From contig NZ_JBGBPY010000001.1 in NCBI RefSeq assembly GCF_041107455.1, forward strand, positions 3,348,001-3,412,000: DNA of 64,000 bases. The letters run 5' to 3'. The notes beneath the pieces are model-generated. The model searched no databases, was not told the origin of the DNA, and saw only the letters and a program-made list of their open reading frames with translations. Both the position numbers and the translations under genes were made by a program. Below are positions 54,675 through 63,581 of the stretch, piece after piece (the stretch's first letter is position 1; every line of letters begins with the position of its first letter). This DNA is from Rhodanobacter humi (lineage in GTDB: Bacteria; Pseudomonadota; Gammaproteobacteria; Xanthomonadales; Rhodanobacteraceae).

Positions 54675-55289
54675 ATGAAAACGCCAGGTGCTTCCCATCC
54701 GTATCGCGTTCGCTCCCTGTCGTCCGGTATCCGCGCGCAACGCGGCATCGCGCTGGTGGTGGCGCTGATCCTGCTGGTGCTCATCACCCTGGTGGGCCTG
54801 GCTGCCATGCGTGGCACCATCATGCAACAGCGGATGGCCTCCAACCTGTACGACCGCGAGCAGGCGTTCCAGAGTGCCGAAGCGGCATTGCGTGCTGCGG
54901 CTGCGCAGATACCCACCGACTCCAGCATCATCTGGCACAACTGCCAGGCGGGCGGCACCGTTTGCCAGCCCAATCCGTTCGACAGCAGCGGCTCCAACCC
55001 GGCGCCATCCAGCGCCATCCACACCTTGGCCACCGGTACCGGCACCGGTCAGTACACCGCCAGCGCAACGGCCTACGGCCAGCCGCAGTTCGTGGTGGAA
55101 AACATGGGCAACTGGGTGGACCAGAGCACCAACACCGGCTTTGGCCAAACCGGCAACTCGCGCAACTACGGCGTGCAGGGTGCCTCCAGTACGGGGGTGT
55201 ACTACCGCATCACCGCGCGCAACGGCGACCCCGCCGTGGTGGGCGATCGCGCCGTGGTCACCGTGCAAGCCGTCTTCAAACAGGGCTGA
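54675..55289 (+). CDS. pilX: Type IV pilus assembly protein PilX
   Basis: The 204-residue protein has a prepilin leader ending in QRG and a mature hydrophobic start IALVVALILLVLITLVGLAA. There is no Glu at position 5, which is usual for PilX/GspK-type pilins at the tip. RGTIMQQRMASNLYDREQAFQSAEAALRAA is the conserved PilX helix. It works with PilV, PilW and PilE to anchor PilY1. A short gap of 57 bases precedes pilY1. Confidence 0.92.
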   Translation: MKTPGASHPYRVRSLSSGIRAQRGIALVVALILLVLITLVGLAAMRGTIMQQRMASNLYDREQAFQSAEAALRAAAAQIPTDSSIIWHNCQAGGTVCQPNPFDSSGSNPAPSSAIHTLATGTGTGQYTASATAYGQPQFVVENMGNWVDQSTNTGFGQTGNSRNYGVQGASSTGVYYRITARNGDPAVVGDRAVVTVQAVFKQG

Positions 55290-55346
55290 TAACCAGCCGA
55301 CGCACCAGGCGCATTTGCGCCGACTCCTTCGGAGAGTGGAAACGCC

Positions 55347-58300
55347 ATGAAATCGACACTGCCGTCGCGCCACCCTCGCGTCCGCGCCTTCGGCCGCGTG
55401 CTGGGTACTATGTTCGGCGTCTGGATGCTGGGTGCCGCCTACACGCCCGCCGTGGCGGCGGCTGCGCCCGAGCCGTGGATGGCGGCCGCGCCTGAACCTG
55501 CGCCCGCAGCGGCCTCCACTTCCGCACCTGCCTCCTCCTCGACCGTGGCCGTGGACCAGCAGCCGCTGACGGTACAGCCCGCGATCCCACCGAACATCGT
55601 GCTGATGCTCGACGACTCGGGATCGATGTATTGGGATTACATGCCGGACTGGGGGTACCTGATCAAGAATGCCGACGGCACATTCTCCTCGCCGAGCAAC
55701 AACGACCAGCCGCGCAATGCGTCGATCAATGGTGTCTACTACAACCCCAATATCACCTACACGCCGCCACCCAAGGCCGACAGCACAGCAACAACCCCGG
55801 ATCTTTATCCCAATTCACCGGGACTGACGAACGCCTACTTCGATGGGTTTACCGACACGTCCACGGCTGACGAGCAGGATATAACTTCCTATCAGGCAAA
55901 CAACAACGCCAATAATAGCGGAGGCAGTAGCTACCCGTACTACACGACGTTTACGGTAACCGTCACCACGACGGATACACCCATTGCGACGACAAGCTAC
56001 TCCTGCCCAAGCAGTGCGCCAAGTGGCATATACGTAATTGGTAGCGAAAATCCGCCCATTTGTTATCAATGTCCAATCGGTTACACCAGGCTGAAGGGGA
56101 GTTCGGTCGTCAATTGCGAAAAAACCAATAGTGGGACAACTACATCCCCCCTCGGAACTGTCGCCTCTACCTCGACGGTAACCTACTCTTGCCCGAGCGG
56201 GGACACACAAAGTGGTAGCGGAAGCAGCACCGTATGCACGAATTCCCAGCGGGTCAACAAGAACTATTTCACCTATACCACGGGCTCCAGCAATACCGAG
56301 CATTACGTGGGTGCGACTGGTACCTGCGCATTGCTTTCGACGGCGAGTCCAGCCGTAAGCACAAGCCTGTGCGACGAAACTGCGGCTACCCAACAGAACG
56401 TGGCCAACTGGTTCTCGTACTACCGCACCCGTATCCTGATGGCCAAGAGCGGCCTGATGACGGCGTTCTCGACAGTGAGCGCGAAGTTCCGTGTCGGGTT
56501 TGGCTCCATCAACGGCAGCGGCGCGAGCTGGATCAAGAGCAATCTTGCGAATTACTATCCGTTTTCCACGCCAACGAAGAGTTCCAACTATCTTGCAGAA
56601 GTCCAGCCGTTTGGAGATGGTTCCTCGGGCACGCAAAAGGCAAACTTCTGGAACTGGGTGACTGCGCTGAGCGCAAACAACAGCACGCCGCTGCGTTACG
56701 CGCTTGATGCGGTTGGCCAGTACTACAGTGGCACGGATTCCACGACACCGGCGAGCAATGCCTGGGACACGATGCTTGGCGATCCGGGTTATGTGGCAGG
56801 CGGTGCCAATAGCACCGAGATCGCGTGCCGGCAGTCCTACACCATCCTGACCACGGACGGTTTCTGGAATAGCAGTTTCTCATCGACGGCGGAGAAGGGT
56901 GCCAGCAGCGCCGCATGGCCCACCGTGACCGGCCCGAACAACCAGAAGTGGCCACTCGTGGCCGGCAGCAAGCCGCCAGCGCCTTATGCCGGCGGCCTTT
57001 ATGGGAGCGGCCCGTCTCTGGCCGACGTGGCGATGTACTACTGGGAAAACGACTTGCAACCCGGCGCTTCCGGCCTAAGCAACGAGGTGCCGACCAATTC
57101 GGAGGACCCCGCCTTCTGGCAGCACATGACCACGTTCACCATGGGTCTGGGCTTCACGCCACAGGACGCGAAAGGCAATGCGATCAACATGCCGGCCATG
57201 TTCAACTGGGCCAATGGCGGAACGCAGCCAACCGGCTGGGGCGGTTGGCCGACGCCGGCGTCCAATTCGATCAACAACATTGCTGACCTCGCCCATGCCG
57301 GCTTGAATGGCCATGGTGGCTTTTATTCCGCCACCAGCCCCCAGACCTTTTCAAGCGGCCTGAGCGACGCCCTGAAGCGTGCGCAGGCGCGCACCGGCAC
57401 CGGCGCCAGCCTGGCGGCCAACTCCACCCAGCTCACCACCGGCACCGAGGCCTACCAGGCAACGTACGAAACTGCCAAGTGGTATGGCGACCTGGAGGCC
57501 TTGTCCGTCGATCCGAGCACCGGCGCGATCTCCGGCTCCTGCTCCAGCACCAGCACGGGTTCATGGTGTGCAGACACCCAGTTGGCCAGCAGCGCCACCA
57601 GCGGCACGTTCCCGAGCCGGGTCATCTACACCTATGTCCCCGGGTCGGCTACCTGGACGACTGGCACGGGCAGCTTTGTGGCATTCAAGGACAGCGGGAC
57701 CACGCCGCCGACCCTGTCCAGCAACCAGTTGAGTGCTTTGGGCAGCGGCAGCACCGCGCAGGCGAACATGGTGAACTACCTGCGCGGCGACAACACCCTG
57801 GAGGGGAGTACCTACCGCAAGCGCACCAAGGTGTTGGGCGACATCGTGGATTCGCAGCCAGTGTATTCCGGCGCACCCAACCCCAACGAGTTCGAGAACC
57901 AGTCGTTCAGCGGCATCAGCAACACTGCGAGCAGCGGCGACAACTCTTTTGAAGCCTTTGCGGTGGGCACCACGAATTCCAGCGGCAAGTCCACCGCCAG
58001 CGCGGCGTCCACGCGTGAGTCGCTGGTGTTCGTAGCGGCCAACGACGGCATGCTGCATGCGTTCGATGCCACTACCGGCAACGAGGTTTACGCCTATCTG
58101 CCGGGTGCGGTGATCACGGCGGGCCTGAGCAACCTGGCCAACCTGAACTACGGTTCGGACACCGTGCCGCACCAGTACTTCAACGATGGCGAGCTGACCA
58201 TCGCGGACGTGTTCATTAATTCGACTTGGCACACGGTGCTGGTGGGCACCACCGGCCGCGGCACGGCCAAGGCCATCTATGCGCTGGATATCACCAACCC

Positions 58301-59537
58301 CGCCAGCATCAAGCCACTGTGGGAGCGTTCCGCCGGAGATGGCGGCACCAATGCTGGCTACATCGGCCAGATGGTGGGCAAGCCGGTCATCGCCCAGGTG
58401 GCCGACGGCAACTGGCAGGTGCTGATCGGCAACGGCTACAACAGCACCAACGGCACGGCGGCGCTGCTGGAGTTCAACATCGCCGACGGCACGCTGAGCG
58501 TGCATTCGACCGACAGCACGGTTGGCAATGGTCTTGCCGCGCCGGTGACGTGGATGGACACCCCCGCCAATGGCATCAGCATGGAGGCGTATGCCGGCGA
58601 CCTGCAGGGGCGGGTGTGGATGTTCCCGCTGGACACTGCGACGACAACAACTACCACTTCGGGATCTGGTTCCAGCGCCACCACAACGACGACGACCACC
58701 TATGCGGCTGACCTGAGTACGGCGGGCACCAAGGAGTTCACTGCAGATTCGGGTGGCACGGCGCAACCGATCACCGCCGGCATGCTGGCGGGGCGCGACC
58801 CGGCGACCGGCAACGTGTGGGTGTTCTTCGGTACCGGCCAGTACCTGAGCAGCGGCGATCTCACCAACAAGCAGGTGCAGAGCTGGTACGGCCTGATCGT
58901 GCAGCCAGGCAAGAACCAGCCGGCGCTGCCTTCCCTGCCGACGGATACGCAGAGCGGCAACCTGGTACAGCGCTCGATCATCTATGAAAAGGCCGGCGAC
59001 AGCACCGCTACGCCGCCGACCCTGGGCGTGCGTGTCGTAACCCCCTTGCCCACGCCCAGCGACATGGGTGGCAAGCTCGGCTGGTACATGGATCTGAAGC
59101 AACCCATCCTCAACAGCGACGGCAGCTACAGCGGTAGTGGCAATGCGCAAGGCGAGCGCATGGTTACGCCCAGCCAGTTCCAGGGCAACCTGTTGCTGGG
59201 CACCACCCGCATTCCGCAAGCCGCCACCAACAACGACATCTGCAACTCCTCCGGCTCGGGCTGGGTGATGGCGGTGGATCCGTTCACCGGCACCAATCCC
59301 GCTCTCAGCTTTTTCCAGGTCAACGGCGGCACCGGCACGATCAGCATCACCATTGGCGGCAAGACGGTGGCGGAGGCGATCGCCGGCGTGGGTTTCACTT
59401 CGTTGCCCAACAACCCGATCTTCGTGGGCACCGACATGCTGATGAGCTTCGACAACGGCACCACCAGCAACGTGAATACCTCGGGTGCCAGCGGTGTGCC
59501 GAAACGCGTGTCCTGGCAGGAACTGGTGAACCCATGA
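55347..59537 (+). CDS. pilY1: Type IV pilus tip adhesin PilY1
   Basis: The protein has 1396 residues with a signal peptide (RAFGRVLGTMFGVWMLGAAYTPAVA). Residues ~80-460 form a von Willebrand A-like region with the metal-binding DxSxS motif in VLMLDDSGSMYW. Residues ~830 onwards form the conserved PilY1/PilC beta-propeller, starting at LGDIVDSQPVYSGAPN. LVFVAANDGMLHAFDATTG follows. Between, residues ~217-298 hold a cysteine-rich insert (six Cys, including CYQC) encoded by visibly less GC-rich DNA than the rest. PilY1 controls pilus extension, surface sensing and adhesion. Its stop overlaps the pilE start by ATGA. Confidence 0.93.
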   Translation: MKSTLPSRHPRVRAFGRVLGTMFGVWMLGAAYTPAVAAAAPEPWMAAAPEPAPAAASTSAPASSSTVAVDQQPLTVQPAIPPNIVLMLDDSGSMYWDYMPDWGYLIKNADGTFSSPSNNDQPRNASINGVYYNPNITYTPPPKADSTATTPDLYPNSPGLTNAYFDGFTDTSTADEQDITSYQANNNANNSGGSSYPYYTTFTVTVTTTDTPIATTSYSCPSSAPSGIYVIGSENPPICYQCPIGYTRLKGSSVVNCEKTNSGTTTSPLGTVASTSTVTYSCPSGDTQSGSGSSTVCTNSQRVNKNYFTYTTGSSNTEHYVGATGTCALLSTASPAVSTSLCDETAATQQNVANWFSYYRTRILMAKSGLMTAFSTVSAKFRVGFGSINGSGASWIKSNLANYYPFSTPTKSSNYLAEVQPFGDGSSGTQKANFWNWVTALSANNSTPLRYALDAVGQYYSGTDSTTPASNAWDTMLGDPGYVAGGANSTEIACRQSYTILTTDGFWNSSFSSTAEKGASSAAWPTVTGPNNQKWPLVAGSKPPAPYAGGLYGSGPSLADVAMYYWENDLQPGASGLSNEVPTNSEDPAFWQHMTTFTMGLGFTPQDAKGNAINMPAMFNWANGGTQPTGWGGWPTPASNSINNIADLAHAGLNGHGGFYSATSPQTFSSGLSDALKRAQARTGTGASLAANSTQLTTGTEAYQATYETAKWYGDLEALSVDPSTGAISGSCSSTSTGSWCADTQLASSATSGTFPSRVIYTYVPGSATWTTGTGSFVAFKDSGTTPPTLSSNQLSALGSGSTAQANMVNYLRGDNTLEGSTYRKRTKVLGDIVDSQPVYSGAPNPNEFENQSFSGISNTASSGDNSFEAFAVGTTNSSGKSTASAASTRESLVFVAANDGMLHAFDATTGNEVYAYLPGAVITAGLSNLANLNYGSDTVPHQYFNDGELTIADVFINSTWHTVLVGTTGRGTAKAIYALDITNPASIKPLWERSAGDGGTNAGYIGQMVGKPVIAQVADGNWQVLIGNGYNSTNGTAALLEFNIADGTLSVHSTDSTVGNGLAAPVTWMDTPANGISMEAYAGDLQGRVWMFPLDTATTTTTTSGSGSSATTTTTTTYAADLSTAGTKEFTADSGGTAQPITAGMLAGRDPATGNVWVFFGTGQYLSSGDLTNKQVQSWYGLIVQPGKNQPALPSLPTDTQSGNLVQRSIIYEKAGDSTATPPTLGVRVVTPLPTPSDMGGKLGWYMDLKQPILNSDGSYSGSGNAQGERMVTPSQFQGNLLLGTTRIPQAATNNDICNSSGSGWVMAVDPFTGTNPALSFFQVNGGTGTISITIGGKTVAEAIAGVGFTSLPNNPIFVGTDMLMSFDNGTTSNVNTSGASGVPKRVSWQELVNP
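55995..56245 (+). other. Low-GC, cysteine-rich insert in pilY1
   Basis: This stretch encodes Thr-rich and Cys-containing sequence (SYSCPSSAPSG, ICYQCPIGYTRLKG, VNCEK, TYSCPSGD, TVCTN). It has AT-rich codons such as ATA, AAA and TTG that are rare in the neighbouring genes. It interrupts the vWA-like region and may be a separately acquired surface module. Confidence 0.55.
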
Positions 59538-60049
59538 GCAACGTTGCCATGAACAATACCGACAGAACTGACATCAGCGCGCAGGTAGGCTTCACCCTGC
59601 TCGAACTGATGGTGGTGGTCGCGATCATCGCGATACTCGCGGCGATCGCGATTCCCTCGTATTCGCGCTACGTGGTCAAGACCAATCGGGCGGCGGCCGA
59701 AGGTTGTGTGTCCGAGTACGCGAACTACATGGAGCGCTACTACACCACCAACCTGAGCTATGCCTCGGCCCCCGCTAGTTCGGGAACTGCGGCTGCCACG
59801 CCGAATGCGGCCATCGGTTCACCATCGCCTCTGGTTTTGGACTGCGCGGCGACTTCGCAAACCGGCAGCAACTATCAATATGACGTGGCAATGCCGGCGA
59901 CGGCCGGGAGCGTGGGCTACAACCTCACGGCCCAGCCGATCAAGGCACAACTGGCGCGCGACACGCAATGCGCCAACTTGACGCTGGATCAAGCAGGCAC
60001 CCGCAACATCAGCGGCACGGGCACCGTGGTGCAATGCTGGGGCGGCTGA
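59534..60049 (+). CDS. pilE: Type IV pilin PilE (minor pilin)
   Basis: The start at ATG 59534 overlaps the pilY1 stop; 171 residues. The leader of 19 residues ends in AQVG. Mature FTLLELMVVVAIIAILAAIAIPSYSRY has the invariant Glu5 and the pilin helix, then EGCVSEYANYMERYYTTNLSY. Two cysteines near the C-terminus (ARDTQCANL, GTVVQCWGG) can form the D-loop disulfide. An internal ATG at 59549 would give a shorter leader and is possible. It closes the minor pilin operon. Confidence 0.92.
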   Translation: MSNVAMNNTDRTDISAQVGFTLLELMVVVAIIAILAAIAIPSYSRYVVKTNRAAAEGCVSEYANYMERYYTTNLSYASAPASSGTAAATPNAAIGSPSPLVLDCAATSQTGSNYQYDVAMPATAGSVGYNLTAQPIKAQLARDTQCANLTLDQAGTRNISGTGTVVQCWGG

Positions 60050-60052
60050 GGC

Positions 60053-60730
60053 TCAGCTCTCCGCCCACTGCCGCAGCAGGTTGTGGTAGGTGCCGGTGAG
60101 CTGCAGCACGGCGTCGTGGTCGGCGCCGGTGGCGACGAGGCGCTGGATCGAGGCGTCGAGTTCGTACAGCAGGCGGCGACGGCCGTCGTCGCGCACCAGG
60201 CTTTGCACCCAGAAGAACGCGGCCACGCGTGCGCCGCGCGTCACCGGCTGTACGCGATGCAGGCTGCTGGACGGGTAGATGATGGCGTCGCCGGCAGGCA
60301 GCTTCACTTCGTGCTCGCCGTAGGTGTCGCTGACGATCAGCTCGCCACCGTCGTAGTCGTCCGGCTCGCTGAGGAACAGCGTGCAGGAGATGTCGCTGCG
60401 CAGTTGCTCGCCATTCGGCAGGGCCATCACCGAGCCGTCGACGTGCATGCCGTATTCGCCGCCGCCTTCGTAGCGGTTGAAGCGCGGCGGCAGCGTGCGC
60501 AGCGGCAGCGTGGCGGCGTGATAGCGCGGGCTCTTCGCCAGCGCGGCGAGCACCTCCTCGCCCAGTTGCCGGCGCAGCGGCGAGGCGTCGGGCAACTGCC
60601 GGTTGCGCTTCACCTGCGCGCCCTGCGTGCCCACGGTTTCGCGGCCGTCGGTCCAGTCGGCGGCATCGAGCGCGGCGCGCAGTTGCCGCAGCTGTTCGTG
60701 GTCGAGGATGTCGGGGATGTGCAGAAGCAT
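60053..60730 (-). CDS. PKHD-type Fe(II)/2-oxoglutarate hydroxylase (YbiX/PiuC family)
   Basis: ATG 60730 is preceded by GAGGAA and gives 225 residues; the frame also has an upstream TTG at 60745. The double-stranded beta-helix iron site is His96-x-Asp98 in GMHVDG and His158 in SSLHRVQPV, with TRGAR binding oxoglutarate. The start [20 protein letters not shown] is typical of YbiX/PiuC. The family is usually encoded beside catecholate siderophore receptors, as here with the fiu-like gene on the same strand. The exact substrate is not known. It converges with pilE, leaving only three bases. Confidence 0.92.
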   Translation of the reverse strand: MLLHIPDILDHEQLRQLRAALDAADWTDGRETVGTQGAQVKRNRQLPDASPLRRQLGEEVLAALAKSPRYHAATLPLRTLPPRFNRYEGGGEYGMHVDGSVMALPNGEQLRSDISCTLFLSEPDDYDGGELIVSDTYGEHEVKLPAGDAIIYPSSSLHRVQPVTRGARVAAFFWVQSLVRDDGRRRLLYELDASIQRLVATGADHDAVLQLTGTYHNLLRQWAES

Positions 60731-60804
60731 GGGTGGGTTCCTCAACGGGCAAGGTCTTGCCGATTTTTTCCCATCGGTTGCGCAATGCTCCGAACTTGTA
60801 GAGC

Positions 60805-60885
60805 CGTCATCCCGGCGAAAGCCGGGATCCAGTGACTTTCGTCACGCGTCGCAGGCACTGGATTCCGGCTTTCGCCGGAATGACG
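60805..60885. repeat. Long inverted repeat of the CGTCATCCCGGCGAAAG family
   Basis: Two 30-base arms (60805-60834 and 60856-60885) are inverted with few mismatches. Each contains its own CCCGGCGAAAGCCGGG-type palindrome. The ends read CGTCAT and ATGACG. It lies between the siderophore receptor and the hydroxylase gene and could separate their transcripts. A shorter relative lies at 26252. Confidence 0.75.
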
Positions 60886-60936
60886 AGCTTTAGGGCTCCT
60901 CAAGGTGAGGGCATTGCAAGCAAGGAAAGGCTAGCG

Positions 60937-63294
60937 TCAAAAGCGGAAATTCGCCGTCAGCATGCCGGAGCGCGTCGTGCCCGGGATGTAGCGGTAGCCG
61001 CTCTTGTTGATCGACGCGGCGTAGTGCTTGTCGAACAGGTTGTAGAGGTTGAGCTGCAGGTCGAAGTGCTTGTTGACGGGATAGGTCGCCATGGCGTCGA
61101 ACACCCAATACGCTTCGACGTATGCCGGCGTGCCGATCGCGCCGTCGGCGCCGCGCTGCATTTCGCCGGAGTAGCGTGCGCCGCCACCGATGACGAGGCC
61201 GAACGGCAAGCGGTAGGTGGTCCAGCTGGTGAATGCGCGCTTCGGCGTGTAGGCCAGCACGTTGCTGCCGTCGGCGGCGGGTGCCGAGCCGTTGGTGGCG
61301 CCGCTGAGGGCGCCATGGCTGGTGCTGGTGTGCATGCTGGTGAAGCCGGCATTGATCGCCCAGTTCTTCGTGATCTGGCCGACGGCGGTGAGTTCCACGC
61401 CCTGCACGCGCTTGTTGCCGATCGGGTACCACAGCAGGGTGGTGGGATCCTGCTCCAGCTCGTTGCTGACGGTGGTGCGGTAGAGCGCGGCGGTGAGCAG
61501 CAGGCGTTCGTCGAACAGGTTCCACTTCGTGCCCAGCTCGGCGGTGCGGGCCTTTTGCGGGTTGAGCGCCGGATTGTCCACGCTGTTCGCGGCTGTGCTG
61601 AACGACAAGCTGTTGCCGCCCGGCGGCTGCGCGGCGGTGGCGAGGTTGGCGTAGAGGCTGCCGTTCGCCGCCGGCTTGTAGATCACGGCGAGCTGCCAGC
61701 TGGGCAGGTTGTCGGATTTGCGGGCGTCGAGGCCGGGCACGATGGTGCCGGTGGCCAGGCTGCCGCAGGCTGGCGTGCTCTTGCCGCCGCAGGCCACGGC
61801 GCTTGAGAAGTCGGCGCTGTAGTGGTCGAGACGCGCGCCGGCGTTGACCTGCCACTGCTCGTTGAACTTCAGCGTGTCGAACACGTAGGCGCCGACCGTG
61901 CTGGTCTTGCCACGCGTCCAGCCGCCGTTGGGGCCGTAGTGCAGCGCGTTGCCGATGTCGGATTCCGGCGCGTACAGCTTGGCCGCTGGCCAGGTGCTGC
62001 CGTTCAACGCGGCCAGCGTGGTCGTGTCCACCGTTTCCCGGCTCAGTTCGATGCCGGTGCTCAGGTTGTGCGTGACCGAACCGGTGGCGAAGTTGGCGGT
62101 GAGGTTGAGCTGGTTCGCGACGATGCGGTTGGTCTGGTCCTTGAAGTTCGGATTGCTGCGGGCAATCGTCCAGGTCGAAGGATCGCCGGGGTTCGGCGTC
62201 AGCAGGTTGGCGGCGTTGCCCATGAACGAGGTGAGCAGGTAATCCTCGTGCGTGCGGCCCCAGCGCAAGGTGTCGTGCAGCGCCATGTCCGGCGAGAAAT
62301 CGTGCTGCAGGATCGCGGTGAACATGTCCTCGACGACGTGGTCATGGTCCTGGTCGGTGCCGTAGAAGTTGCCGTGGTCGACCTTCGGTGCGTTGCCGAT
62401 GAAGGGGCGCGTCGGATCGGGCGAGGCGTAGCCGGGCAGGCCGATGGTGGGGATGCCGCCGTCGGGCACGTTGTCCTGTTTCACGTGCAGGTAGTCGAGG
62501 TAGACGCGGGTGGGCGTGCCCAGCCCGAAGGCCAGCGAGGGCGCCACGCCCCAGCGCTTGTTCTTCACTTCGTCGCGGCCGGGCACGCCGCTGTCCTGGC
62601 CGAGCACGTTGAGGCGGAAGGCGGTGTGGTCTGCGATCTGCCGGTTCCAGTCGGCGGTGGCGCGCTTCTGGTCGGCGCTGCCCCCGGACAACGAGCCGGA
62701 CACCGCGTTGCCGAGCTGCGGCTGCTTGCTCACCATGTTGATCGCGCCGGAGGGAGCCGTGCGACCGTACTCCGTGCTGTCCGGACCCTTGGTCACCTCG
62801 ACCTGCTCGATGTTGAACACGTCGCGCGAGATCGTGCCGAGATCGCGCACGCCGTCCACGAAGATGCTGCCGGAAGTGTCGAAGCCGCGCATGAAGATCG
62901 CGTCGCCGGTGCTGGTGGAGCCGTTCTCTCCTGCGAAGAACGTGCCCACGCCGGGGGTGTTGCGCAGCGCCTCGGTGAGCGTGGTGGCGCCCTGTTCGTG
63001 AAGCAGCTCATTGCTGATGACCATGATGGTCTGCGGCGTGTCCACCAGCGGCTGGGTGAACTTGGGCGACGACACCTGATCGACCTTGTACGGAACGATC
63101 GTGCCTTCCACGGTGACGCCCGGCAGGTGCCTGGCCGTGGCGACCTGGGCATCGGTGGCGGGCGCCGCGGCATCGGTGGTTGCCGCCATGGCCGGCAGTG
63201 CCAGCGCGAGGCTGGTCGCCAGCGTGGCGGCGGTGAGCGCGGGGGCGGATGCGCGGCGCGCCACCGGGTGCTTGCGGCTCTTGACGAAGTCCAT
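60937..63294 (-). CDS. fiu: TonB-dependent catecholate siderophore receptor, Fiu-like
   Basis: ATG 63294 gives 785 residues with a signal peptide (APALTAATLATSLALALPAMA). The plug domain shows TQPLVDTPQTIMVISNELLHEQGATTLTEALRNTPGV, FMRGFDTSGSIFVDGVRD and VEVTKGPDSTEYGRTAPSGAINMVSK, as in Fiu/PiuA. The beta-barrel ends with FDLQLNLYNLFDKHY and the terminal Phe of NFRF. It imports ferric complexes of catechol monomers or related siderophores. The neighbouring PKHD hydroxylase gene and the Fur box upstream support iron-regulated expression. Frames extending to 63726 have no homology-like sequence before this Met. Confidence 0.92.
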   Translation of the reverse strand: MDFVKSRKHPVARRASAPALTAATLATSLALALPAMAATTDAAAPATDAQVATARHLPGVTVEGTIVPYKVDQVSSPKFTQPLVDTPQTIMVISNELLHEQGATTLTEALRNTPGVGTFFAGENGSTSTGDAIFMRGFDTSGSIFVDGVRDLGTISRDVFNIEQVEVTKGPDSTEYGRTAPSGAINMVSKQPQLGNAVSGSLSGGSADQKRATADWNRQIADHTAFRLNVLGQDSGVPGRDEVKNKRWGVAPSLAFGLGTPTRVYLDYLHVKQDNVPDGGIPTIGLPGYASPDPTRPFIGNAPKVDHGNFYGTDQDHDHVVEDMFTAILQHDFSPDMALHDTLRWGRTHEDYLLTSFMGNAANLLTPNPGDPSTWTIARSNPNFKDQTNRIVANQLNLTANFATGSVTHNLSTGIELSRETVDTTTLAALNGSTWPAAKLYAPESDIGNALHYGPNGGWTRGKTSTVGAYVFDTLKFNEQWQVNAGARLDHYSADFSSAVACGGKSTPACGSLATGTIVPGLDARKSDNLPSWQLAVIYKPAANGSLYANLATAAQPPGGNSLSFSTAANSVDNPALNPQKARTAELGTKWNLFDERLLLTAALYRTTVSNELEQDPTTLLWYPIGNKRVQGVELTAVGQITKNWAINAGFTSMHTSTSHGALSGATNGSAPAADGSNVLAYTPKRAFTSWTTYRLPFGLVIGGGARYSGEMQRGADGAIGTPAYVEAYWVFDAMATYPVNKHFDLQLNLYNLFDKHYAASINKSGYRYIPGTTRSGMLTANFRF

Positions 63295-63581
63295 CAGGAA
63301 AACTCCACGGCATTTCTGGAAGGGGATGGCTGGGAGCCTGGGCATTGCGAGCAGCCGAATGCCCGGGGGCAGGCGTCGGCGTCGTCGCAGCGATCGGCGA
63401 ACCTTGCGCATGGGAGGGCGCAGCGGGCCCTCGGCGAACCGGCGGCAAGATAAAGCAAACGAGAATGATTCGCAATATGTTGACATGCCATGATGCCGCC
63501 TCGCGCCGACGAAAGTCGGCTCGGCAGCGCTGGAACGCGGCGCTACTCTGAGAGAAATGTCGTCACAAGGAGAGCAAAGCG
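63295..63581. other. Divergent region between fiu and panE
   Basis: This gap holds the Fur box, the untranslated leader of fiu, and a good ribosome-binding site (ACAAGGAGAG) before panE. I see no other gene or structured element in it. Confidence 0.5.
63456..63476 (-). promoter_or_regulatory. Fur box of the siderophore receptor gene
   Basis: On the minus strand ATTGCGAATCATTCTCGTTT is close to the Fur consensus (GCGAATxATTCTC core). It overlaps a likely promoter (TTGCGA and TTATCT, 16 bases apart). The distance to the fiu start codon is about 160 bases, so the leader is long. Confidence 0.75.
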
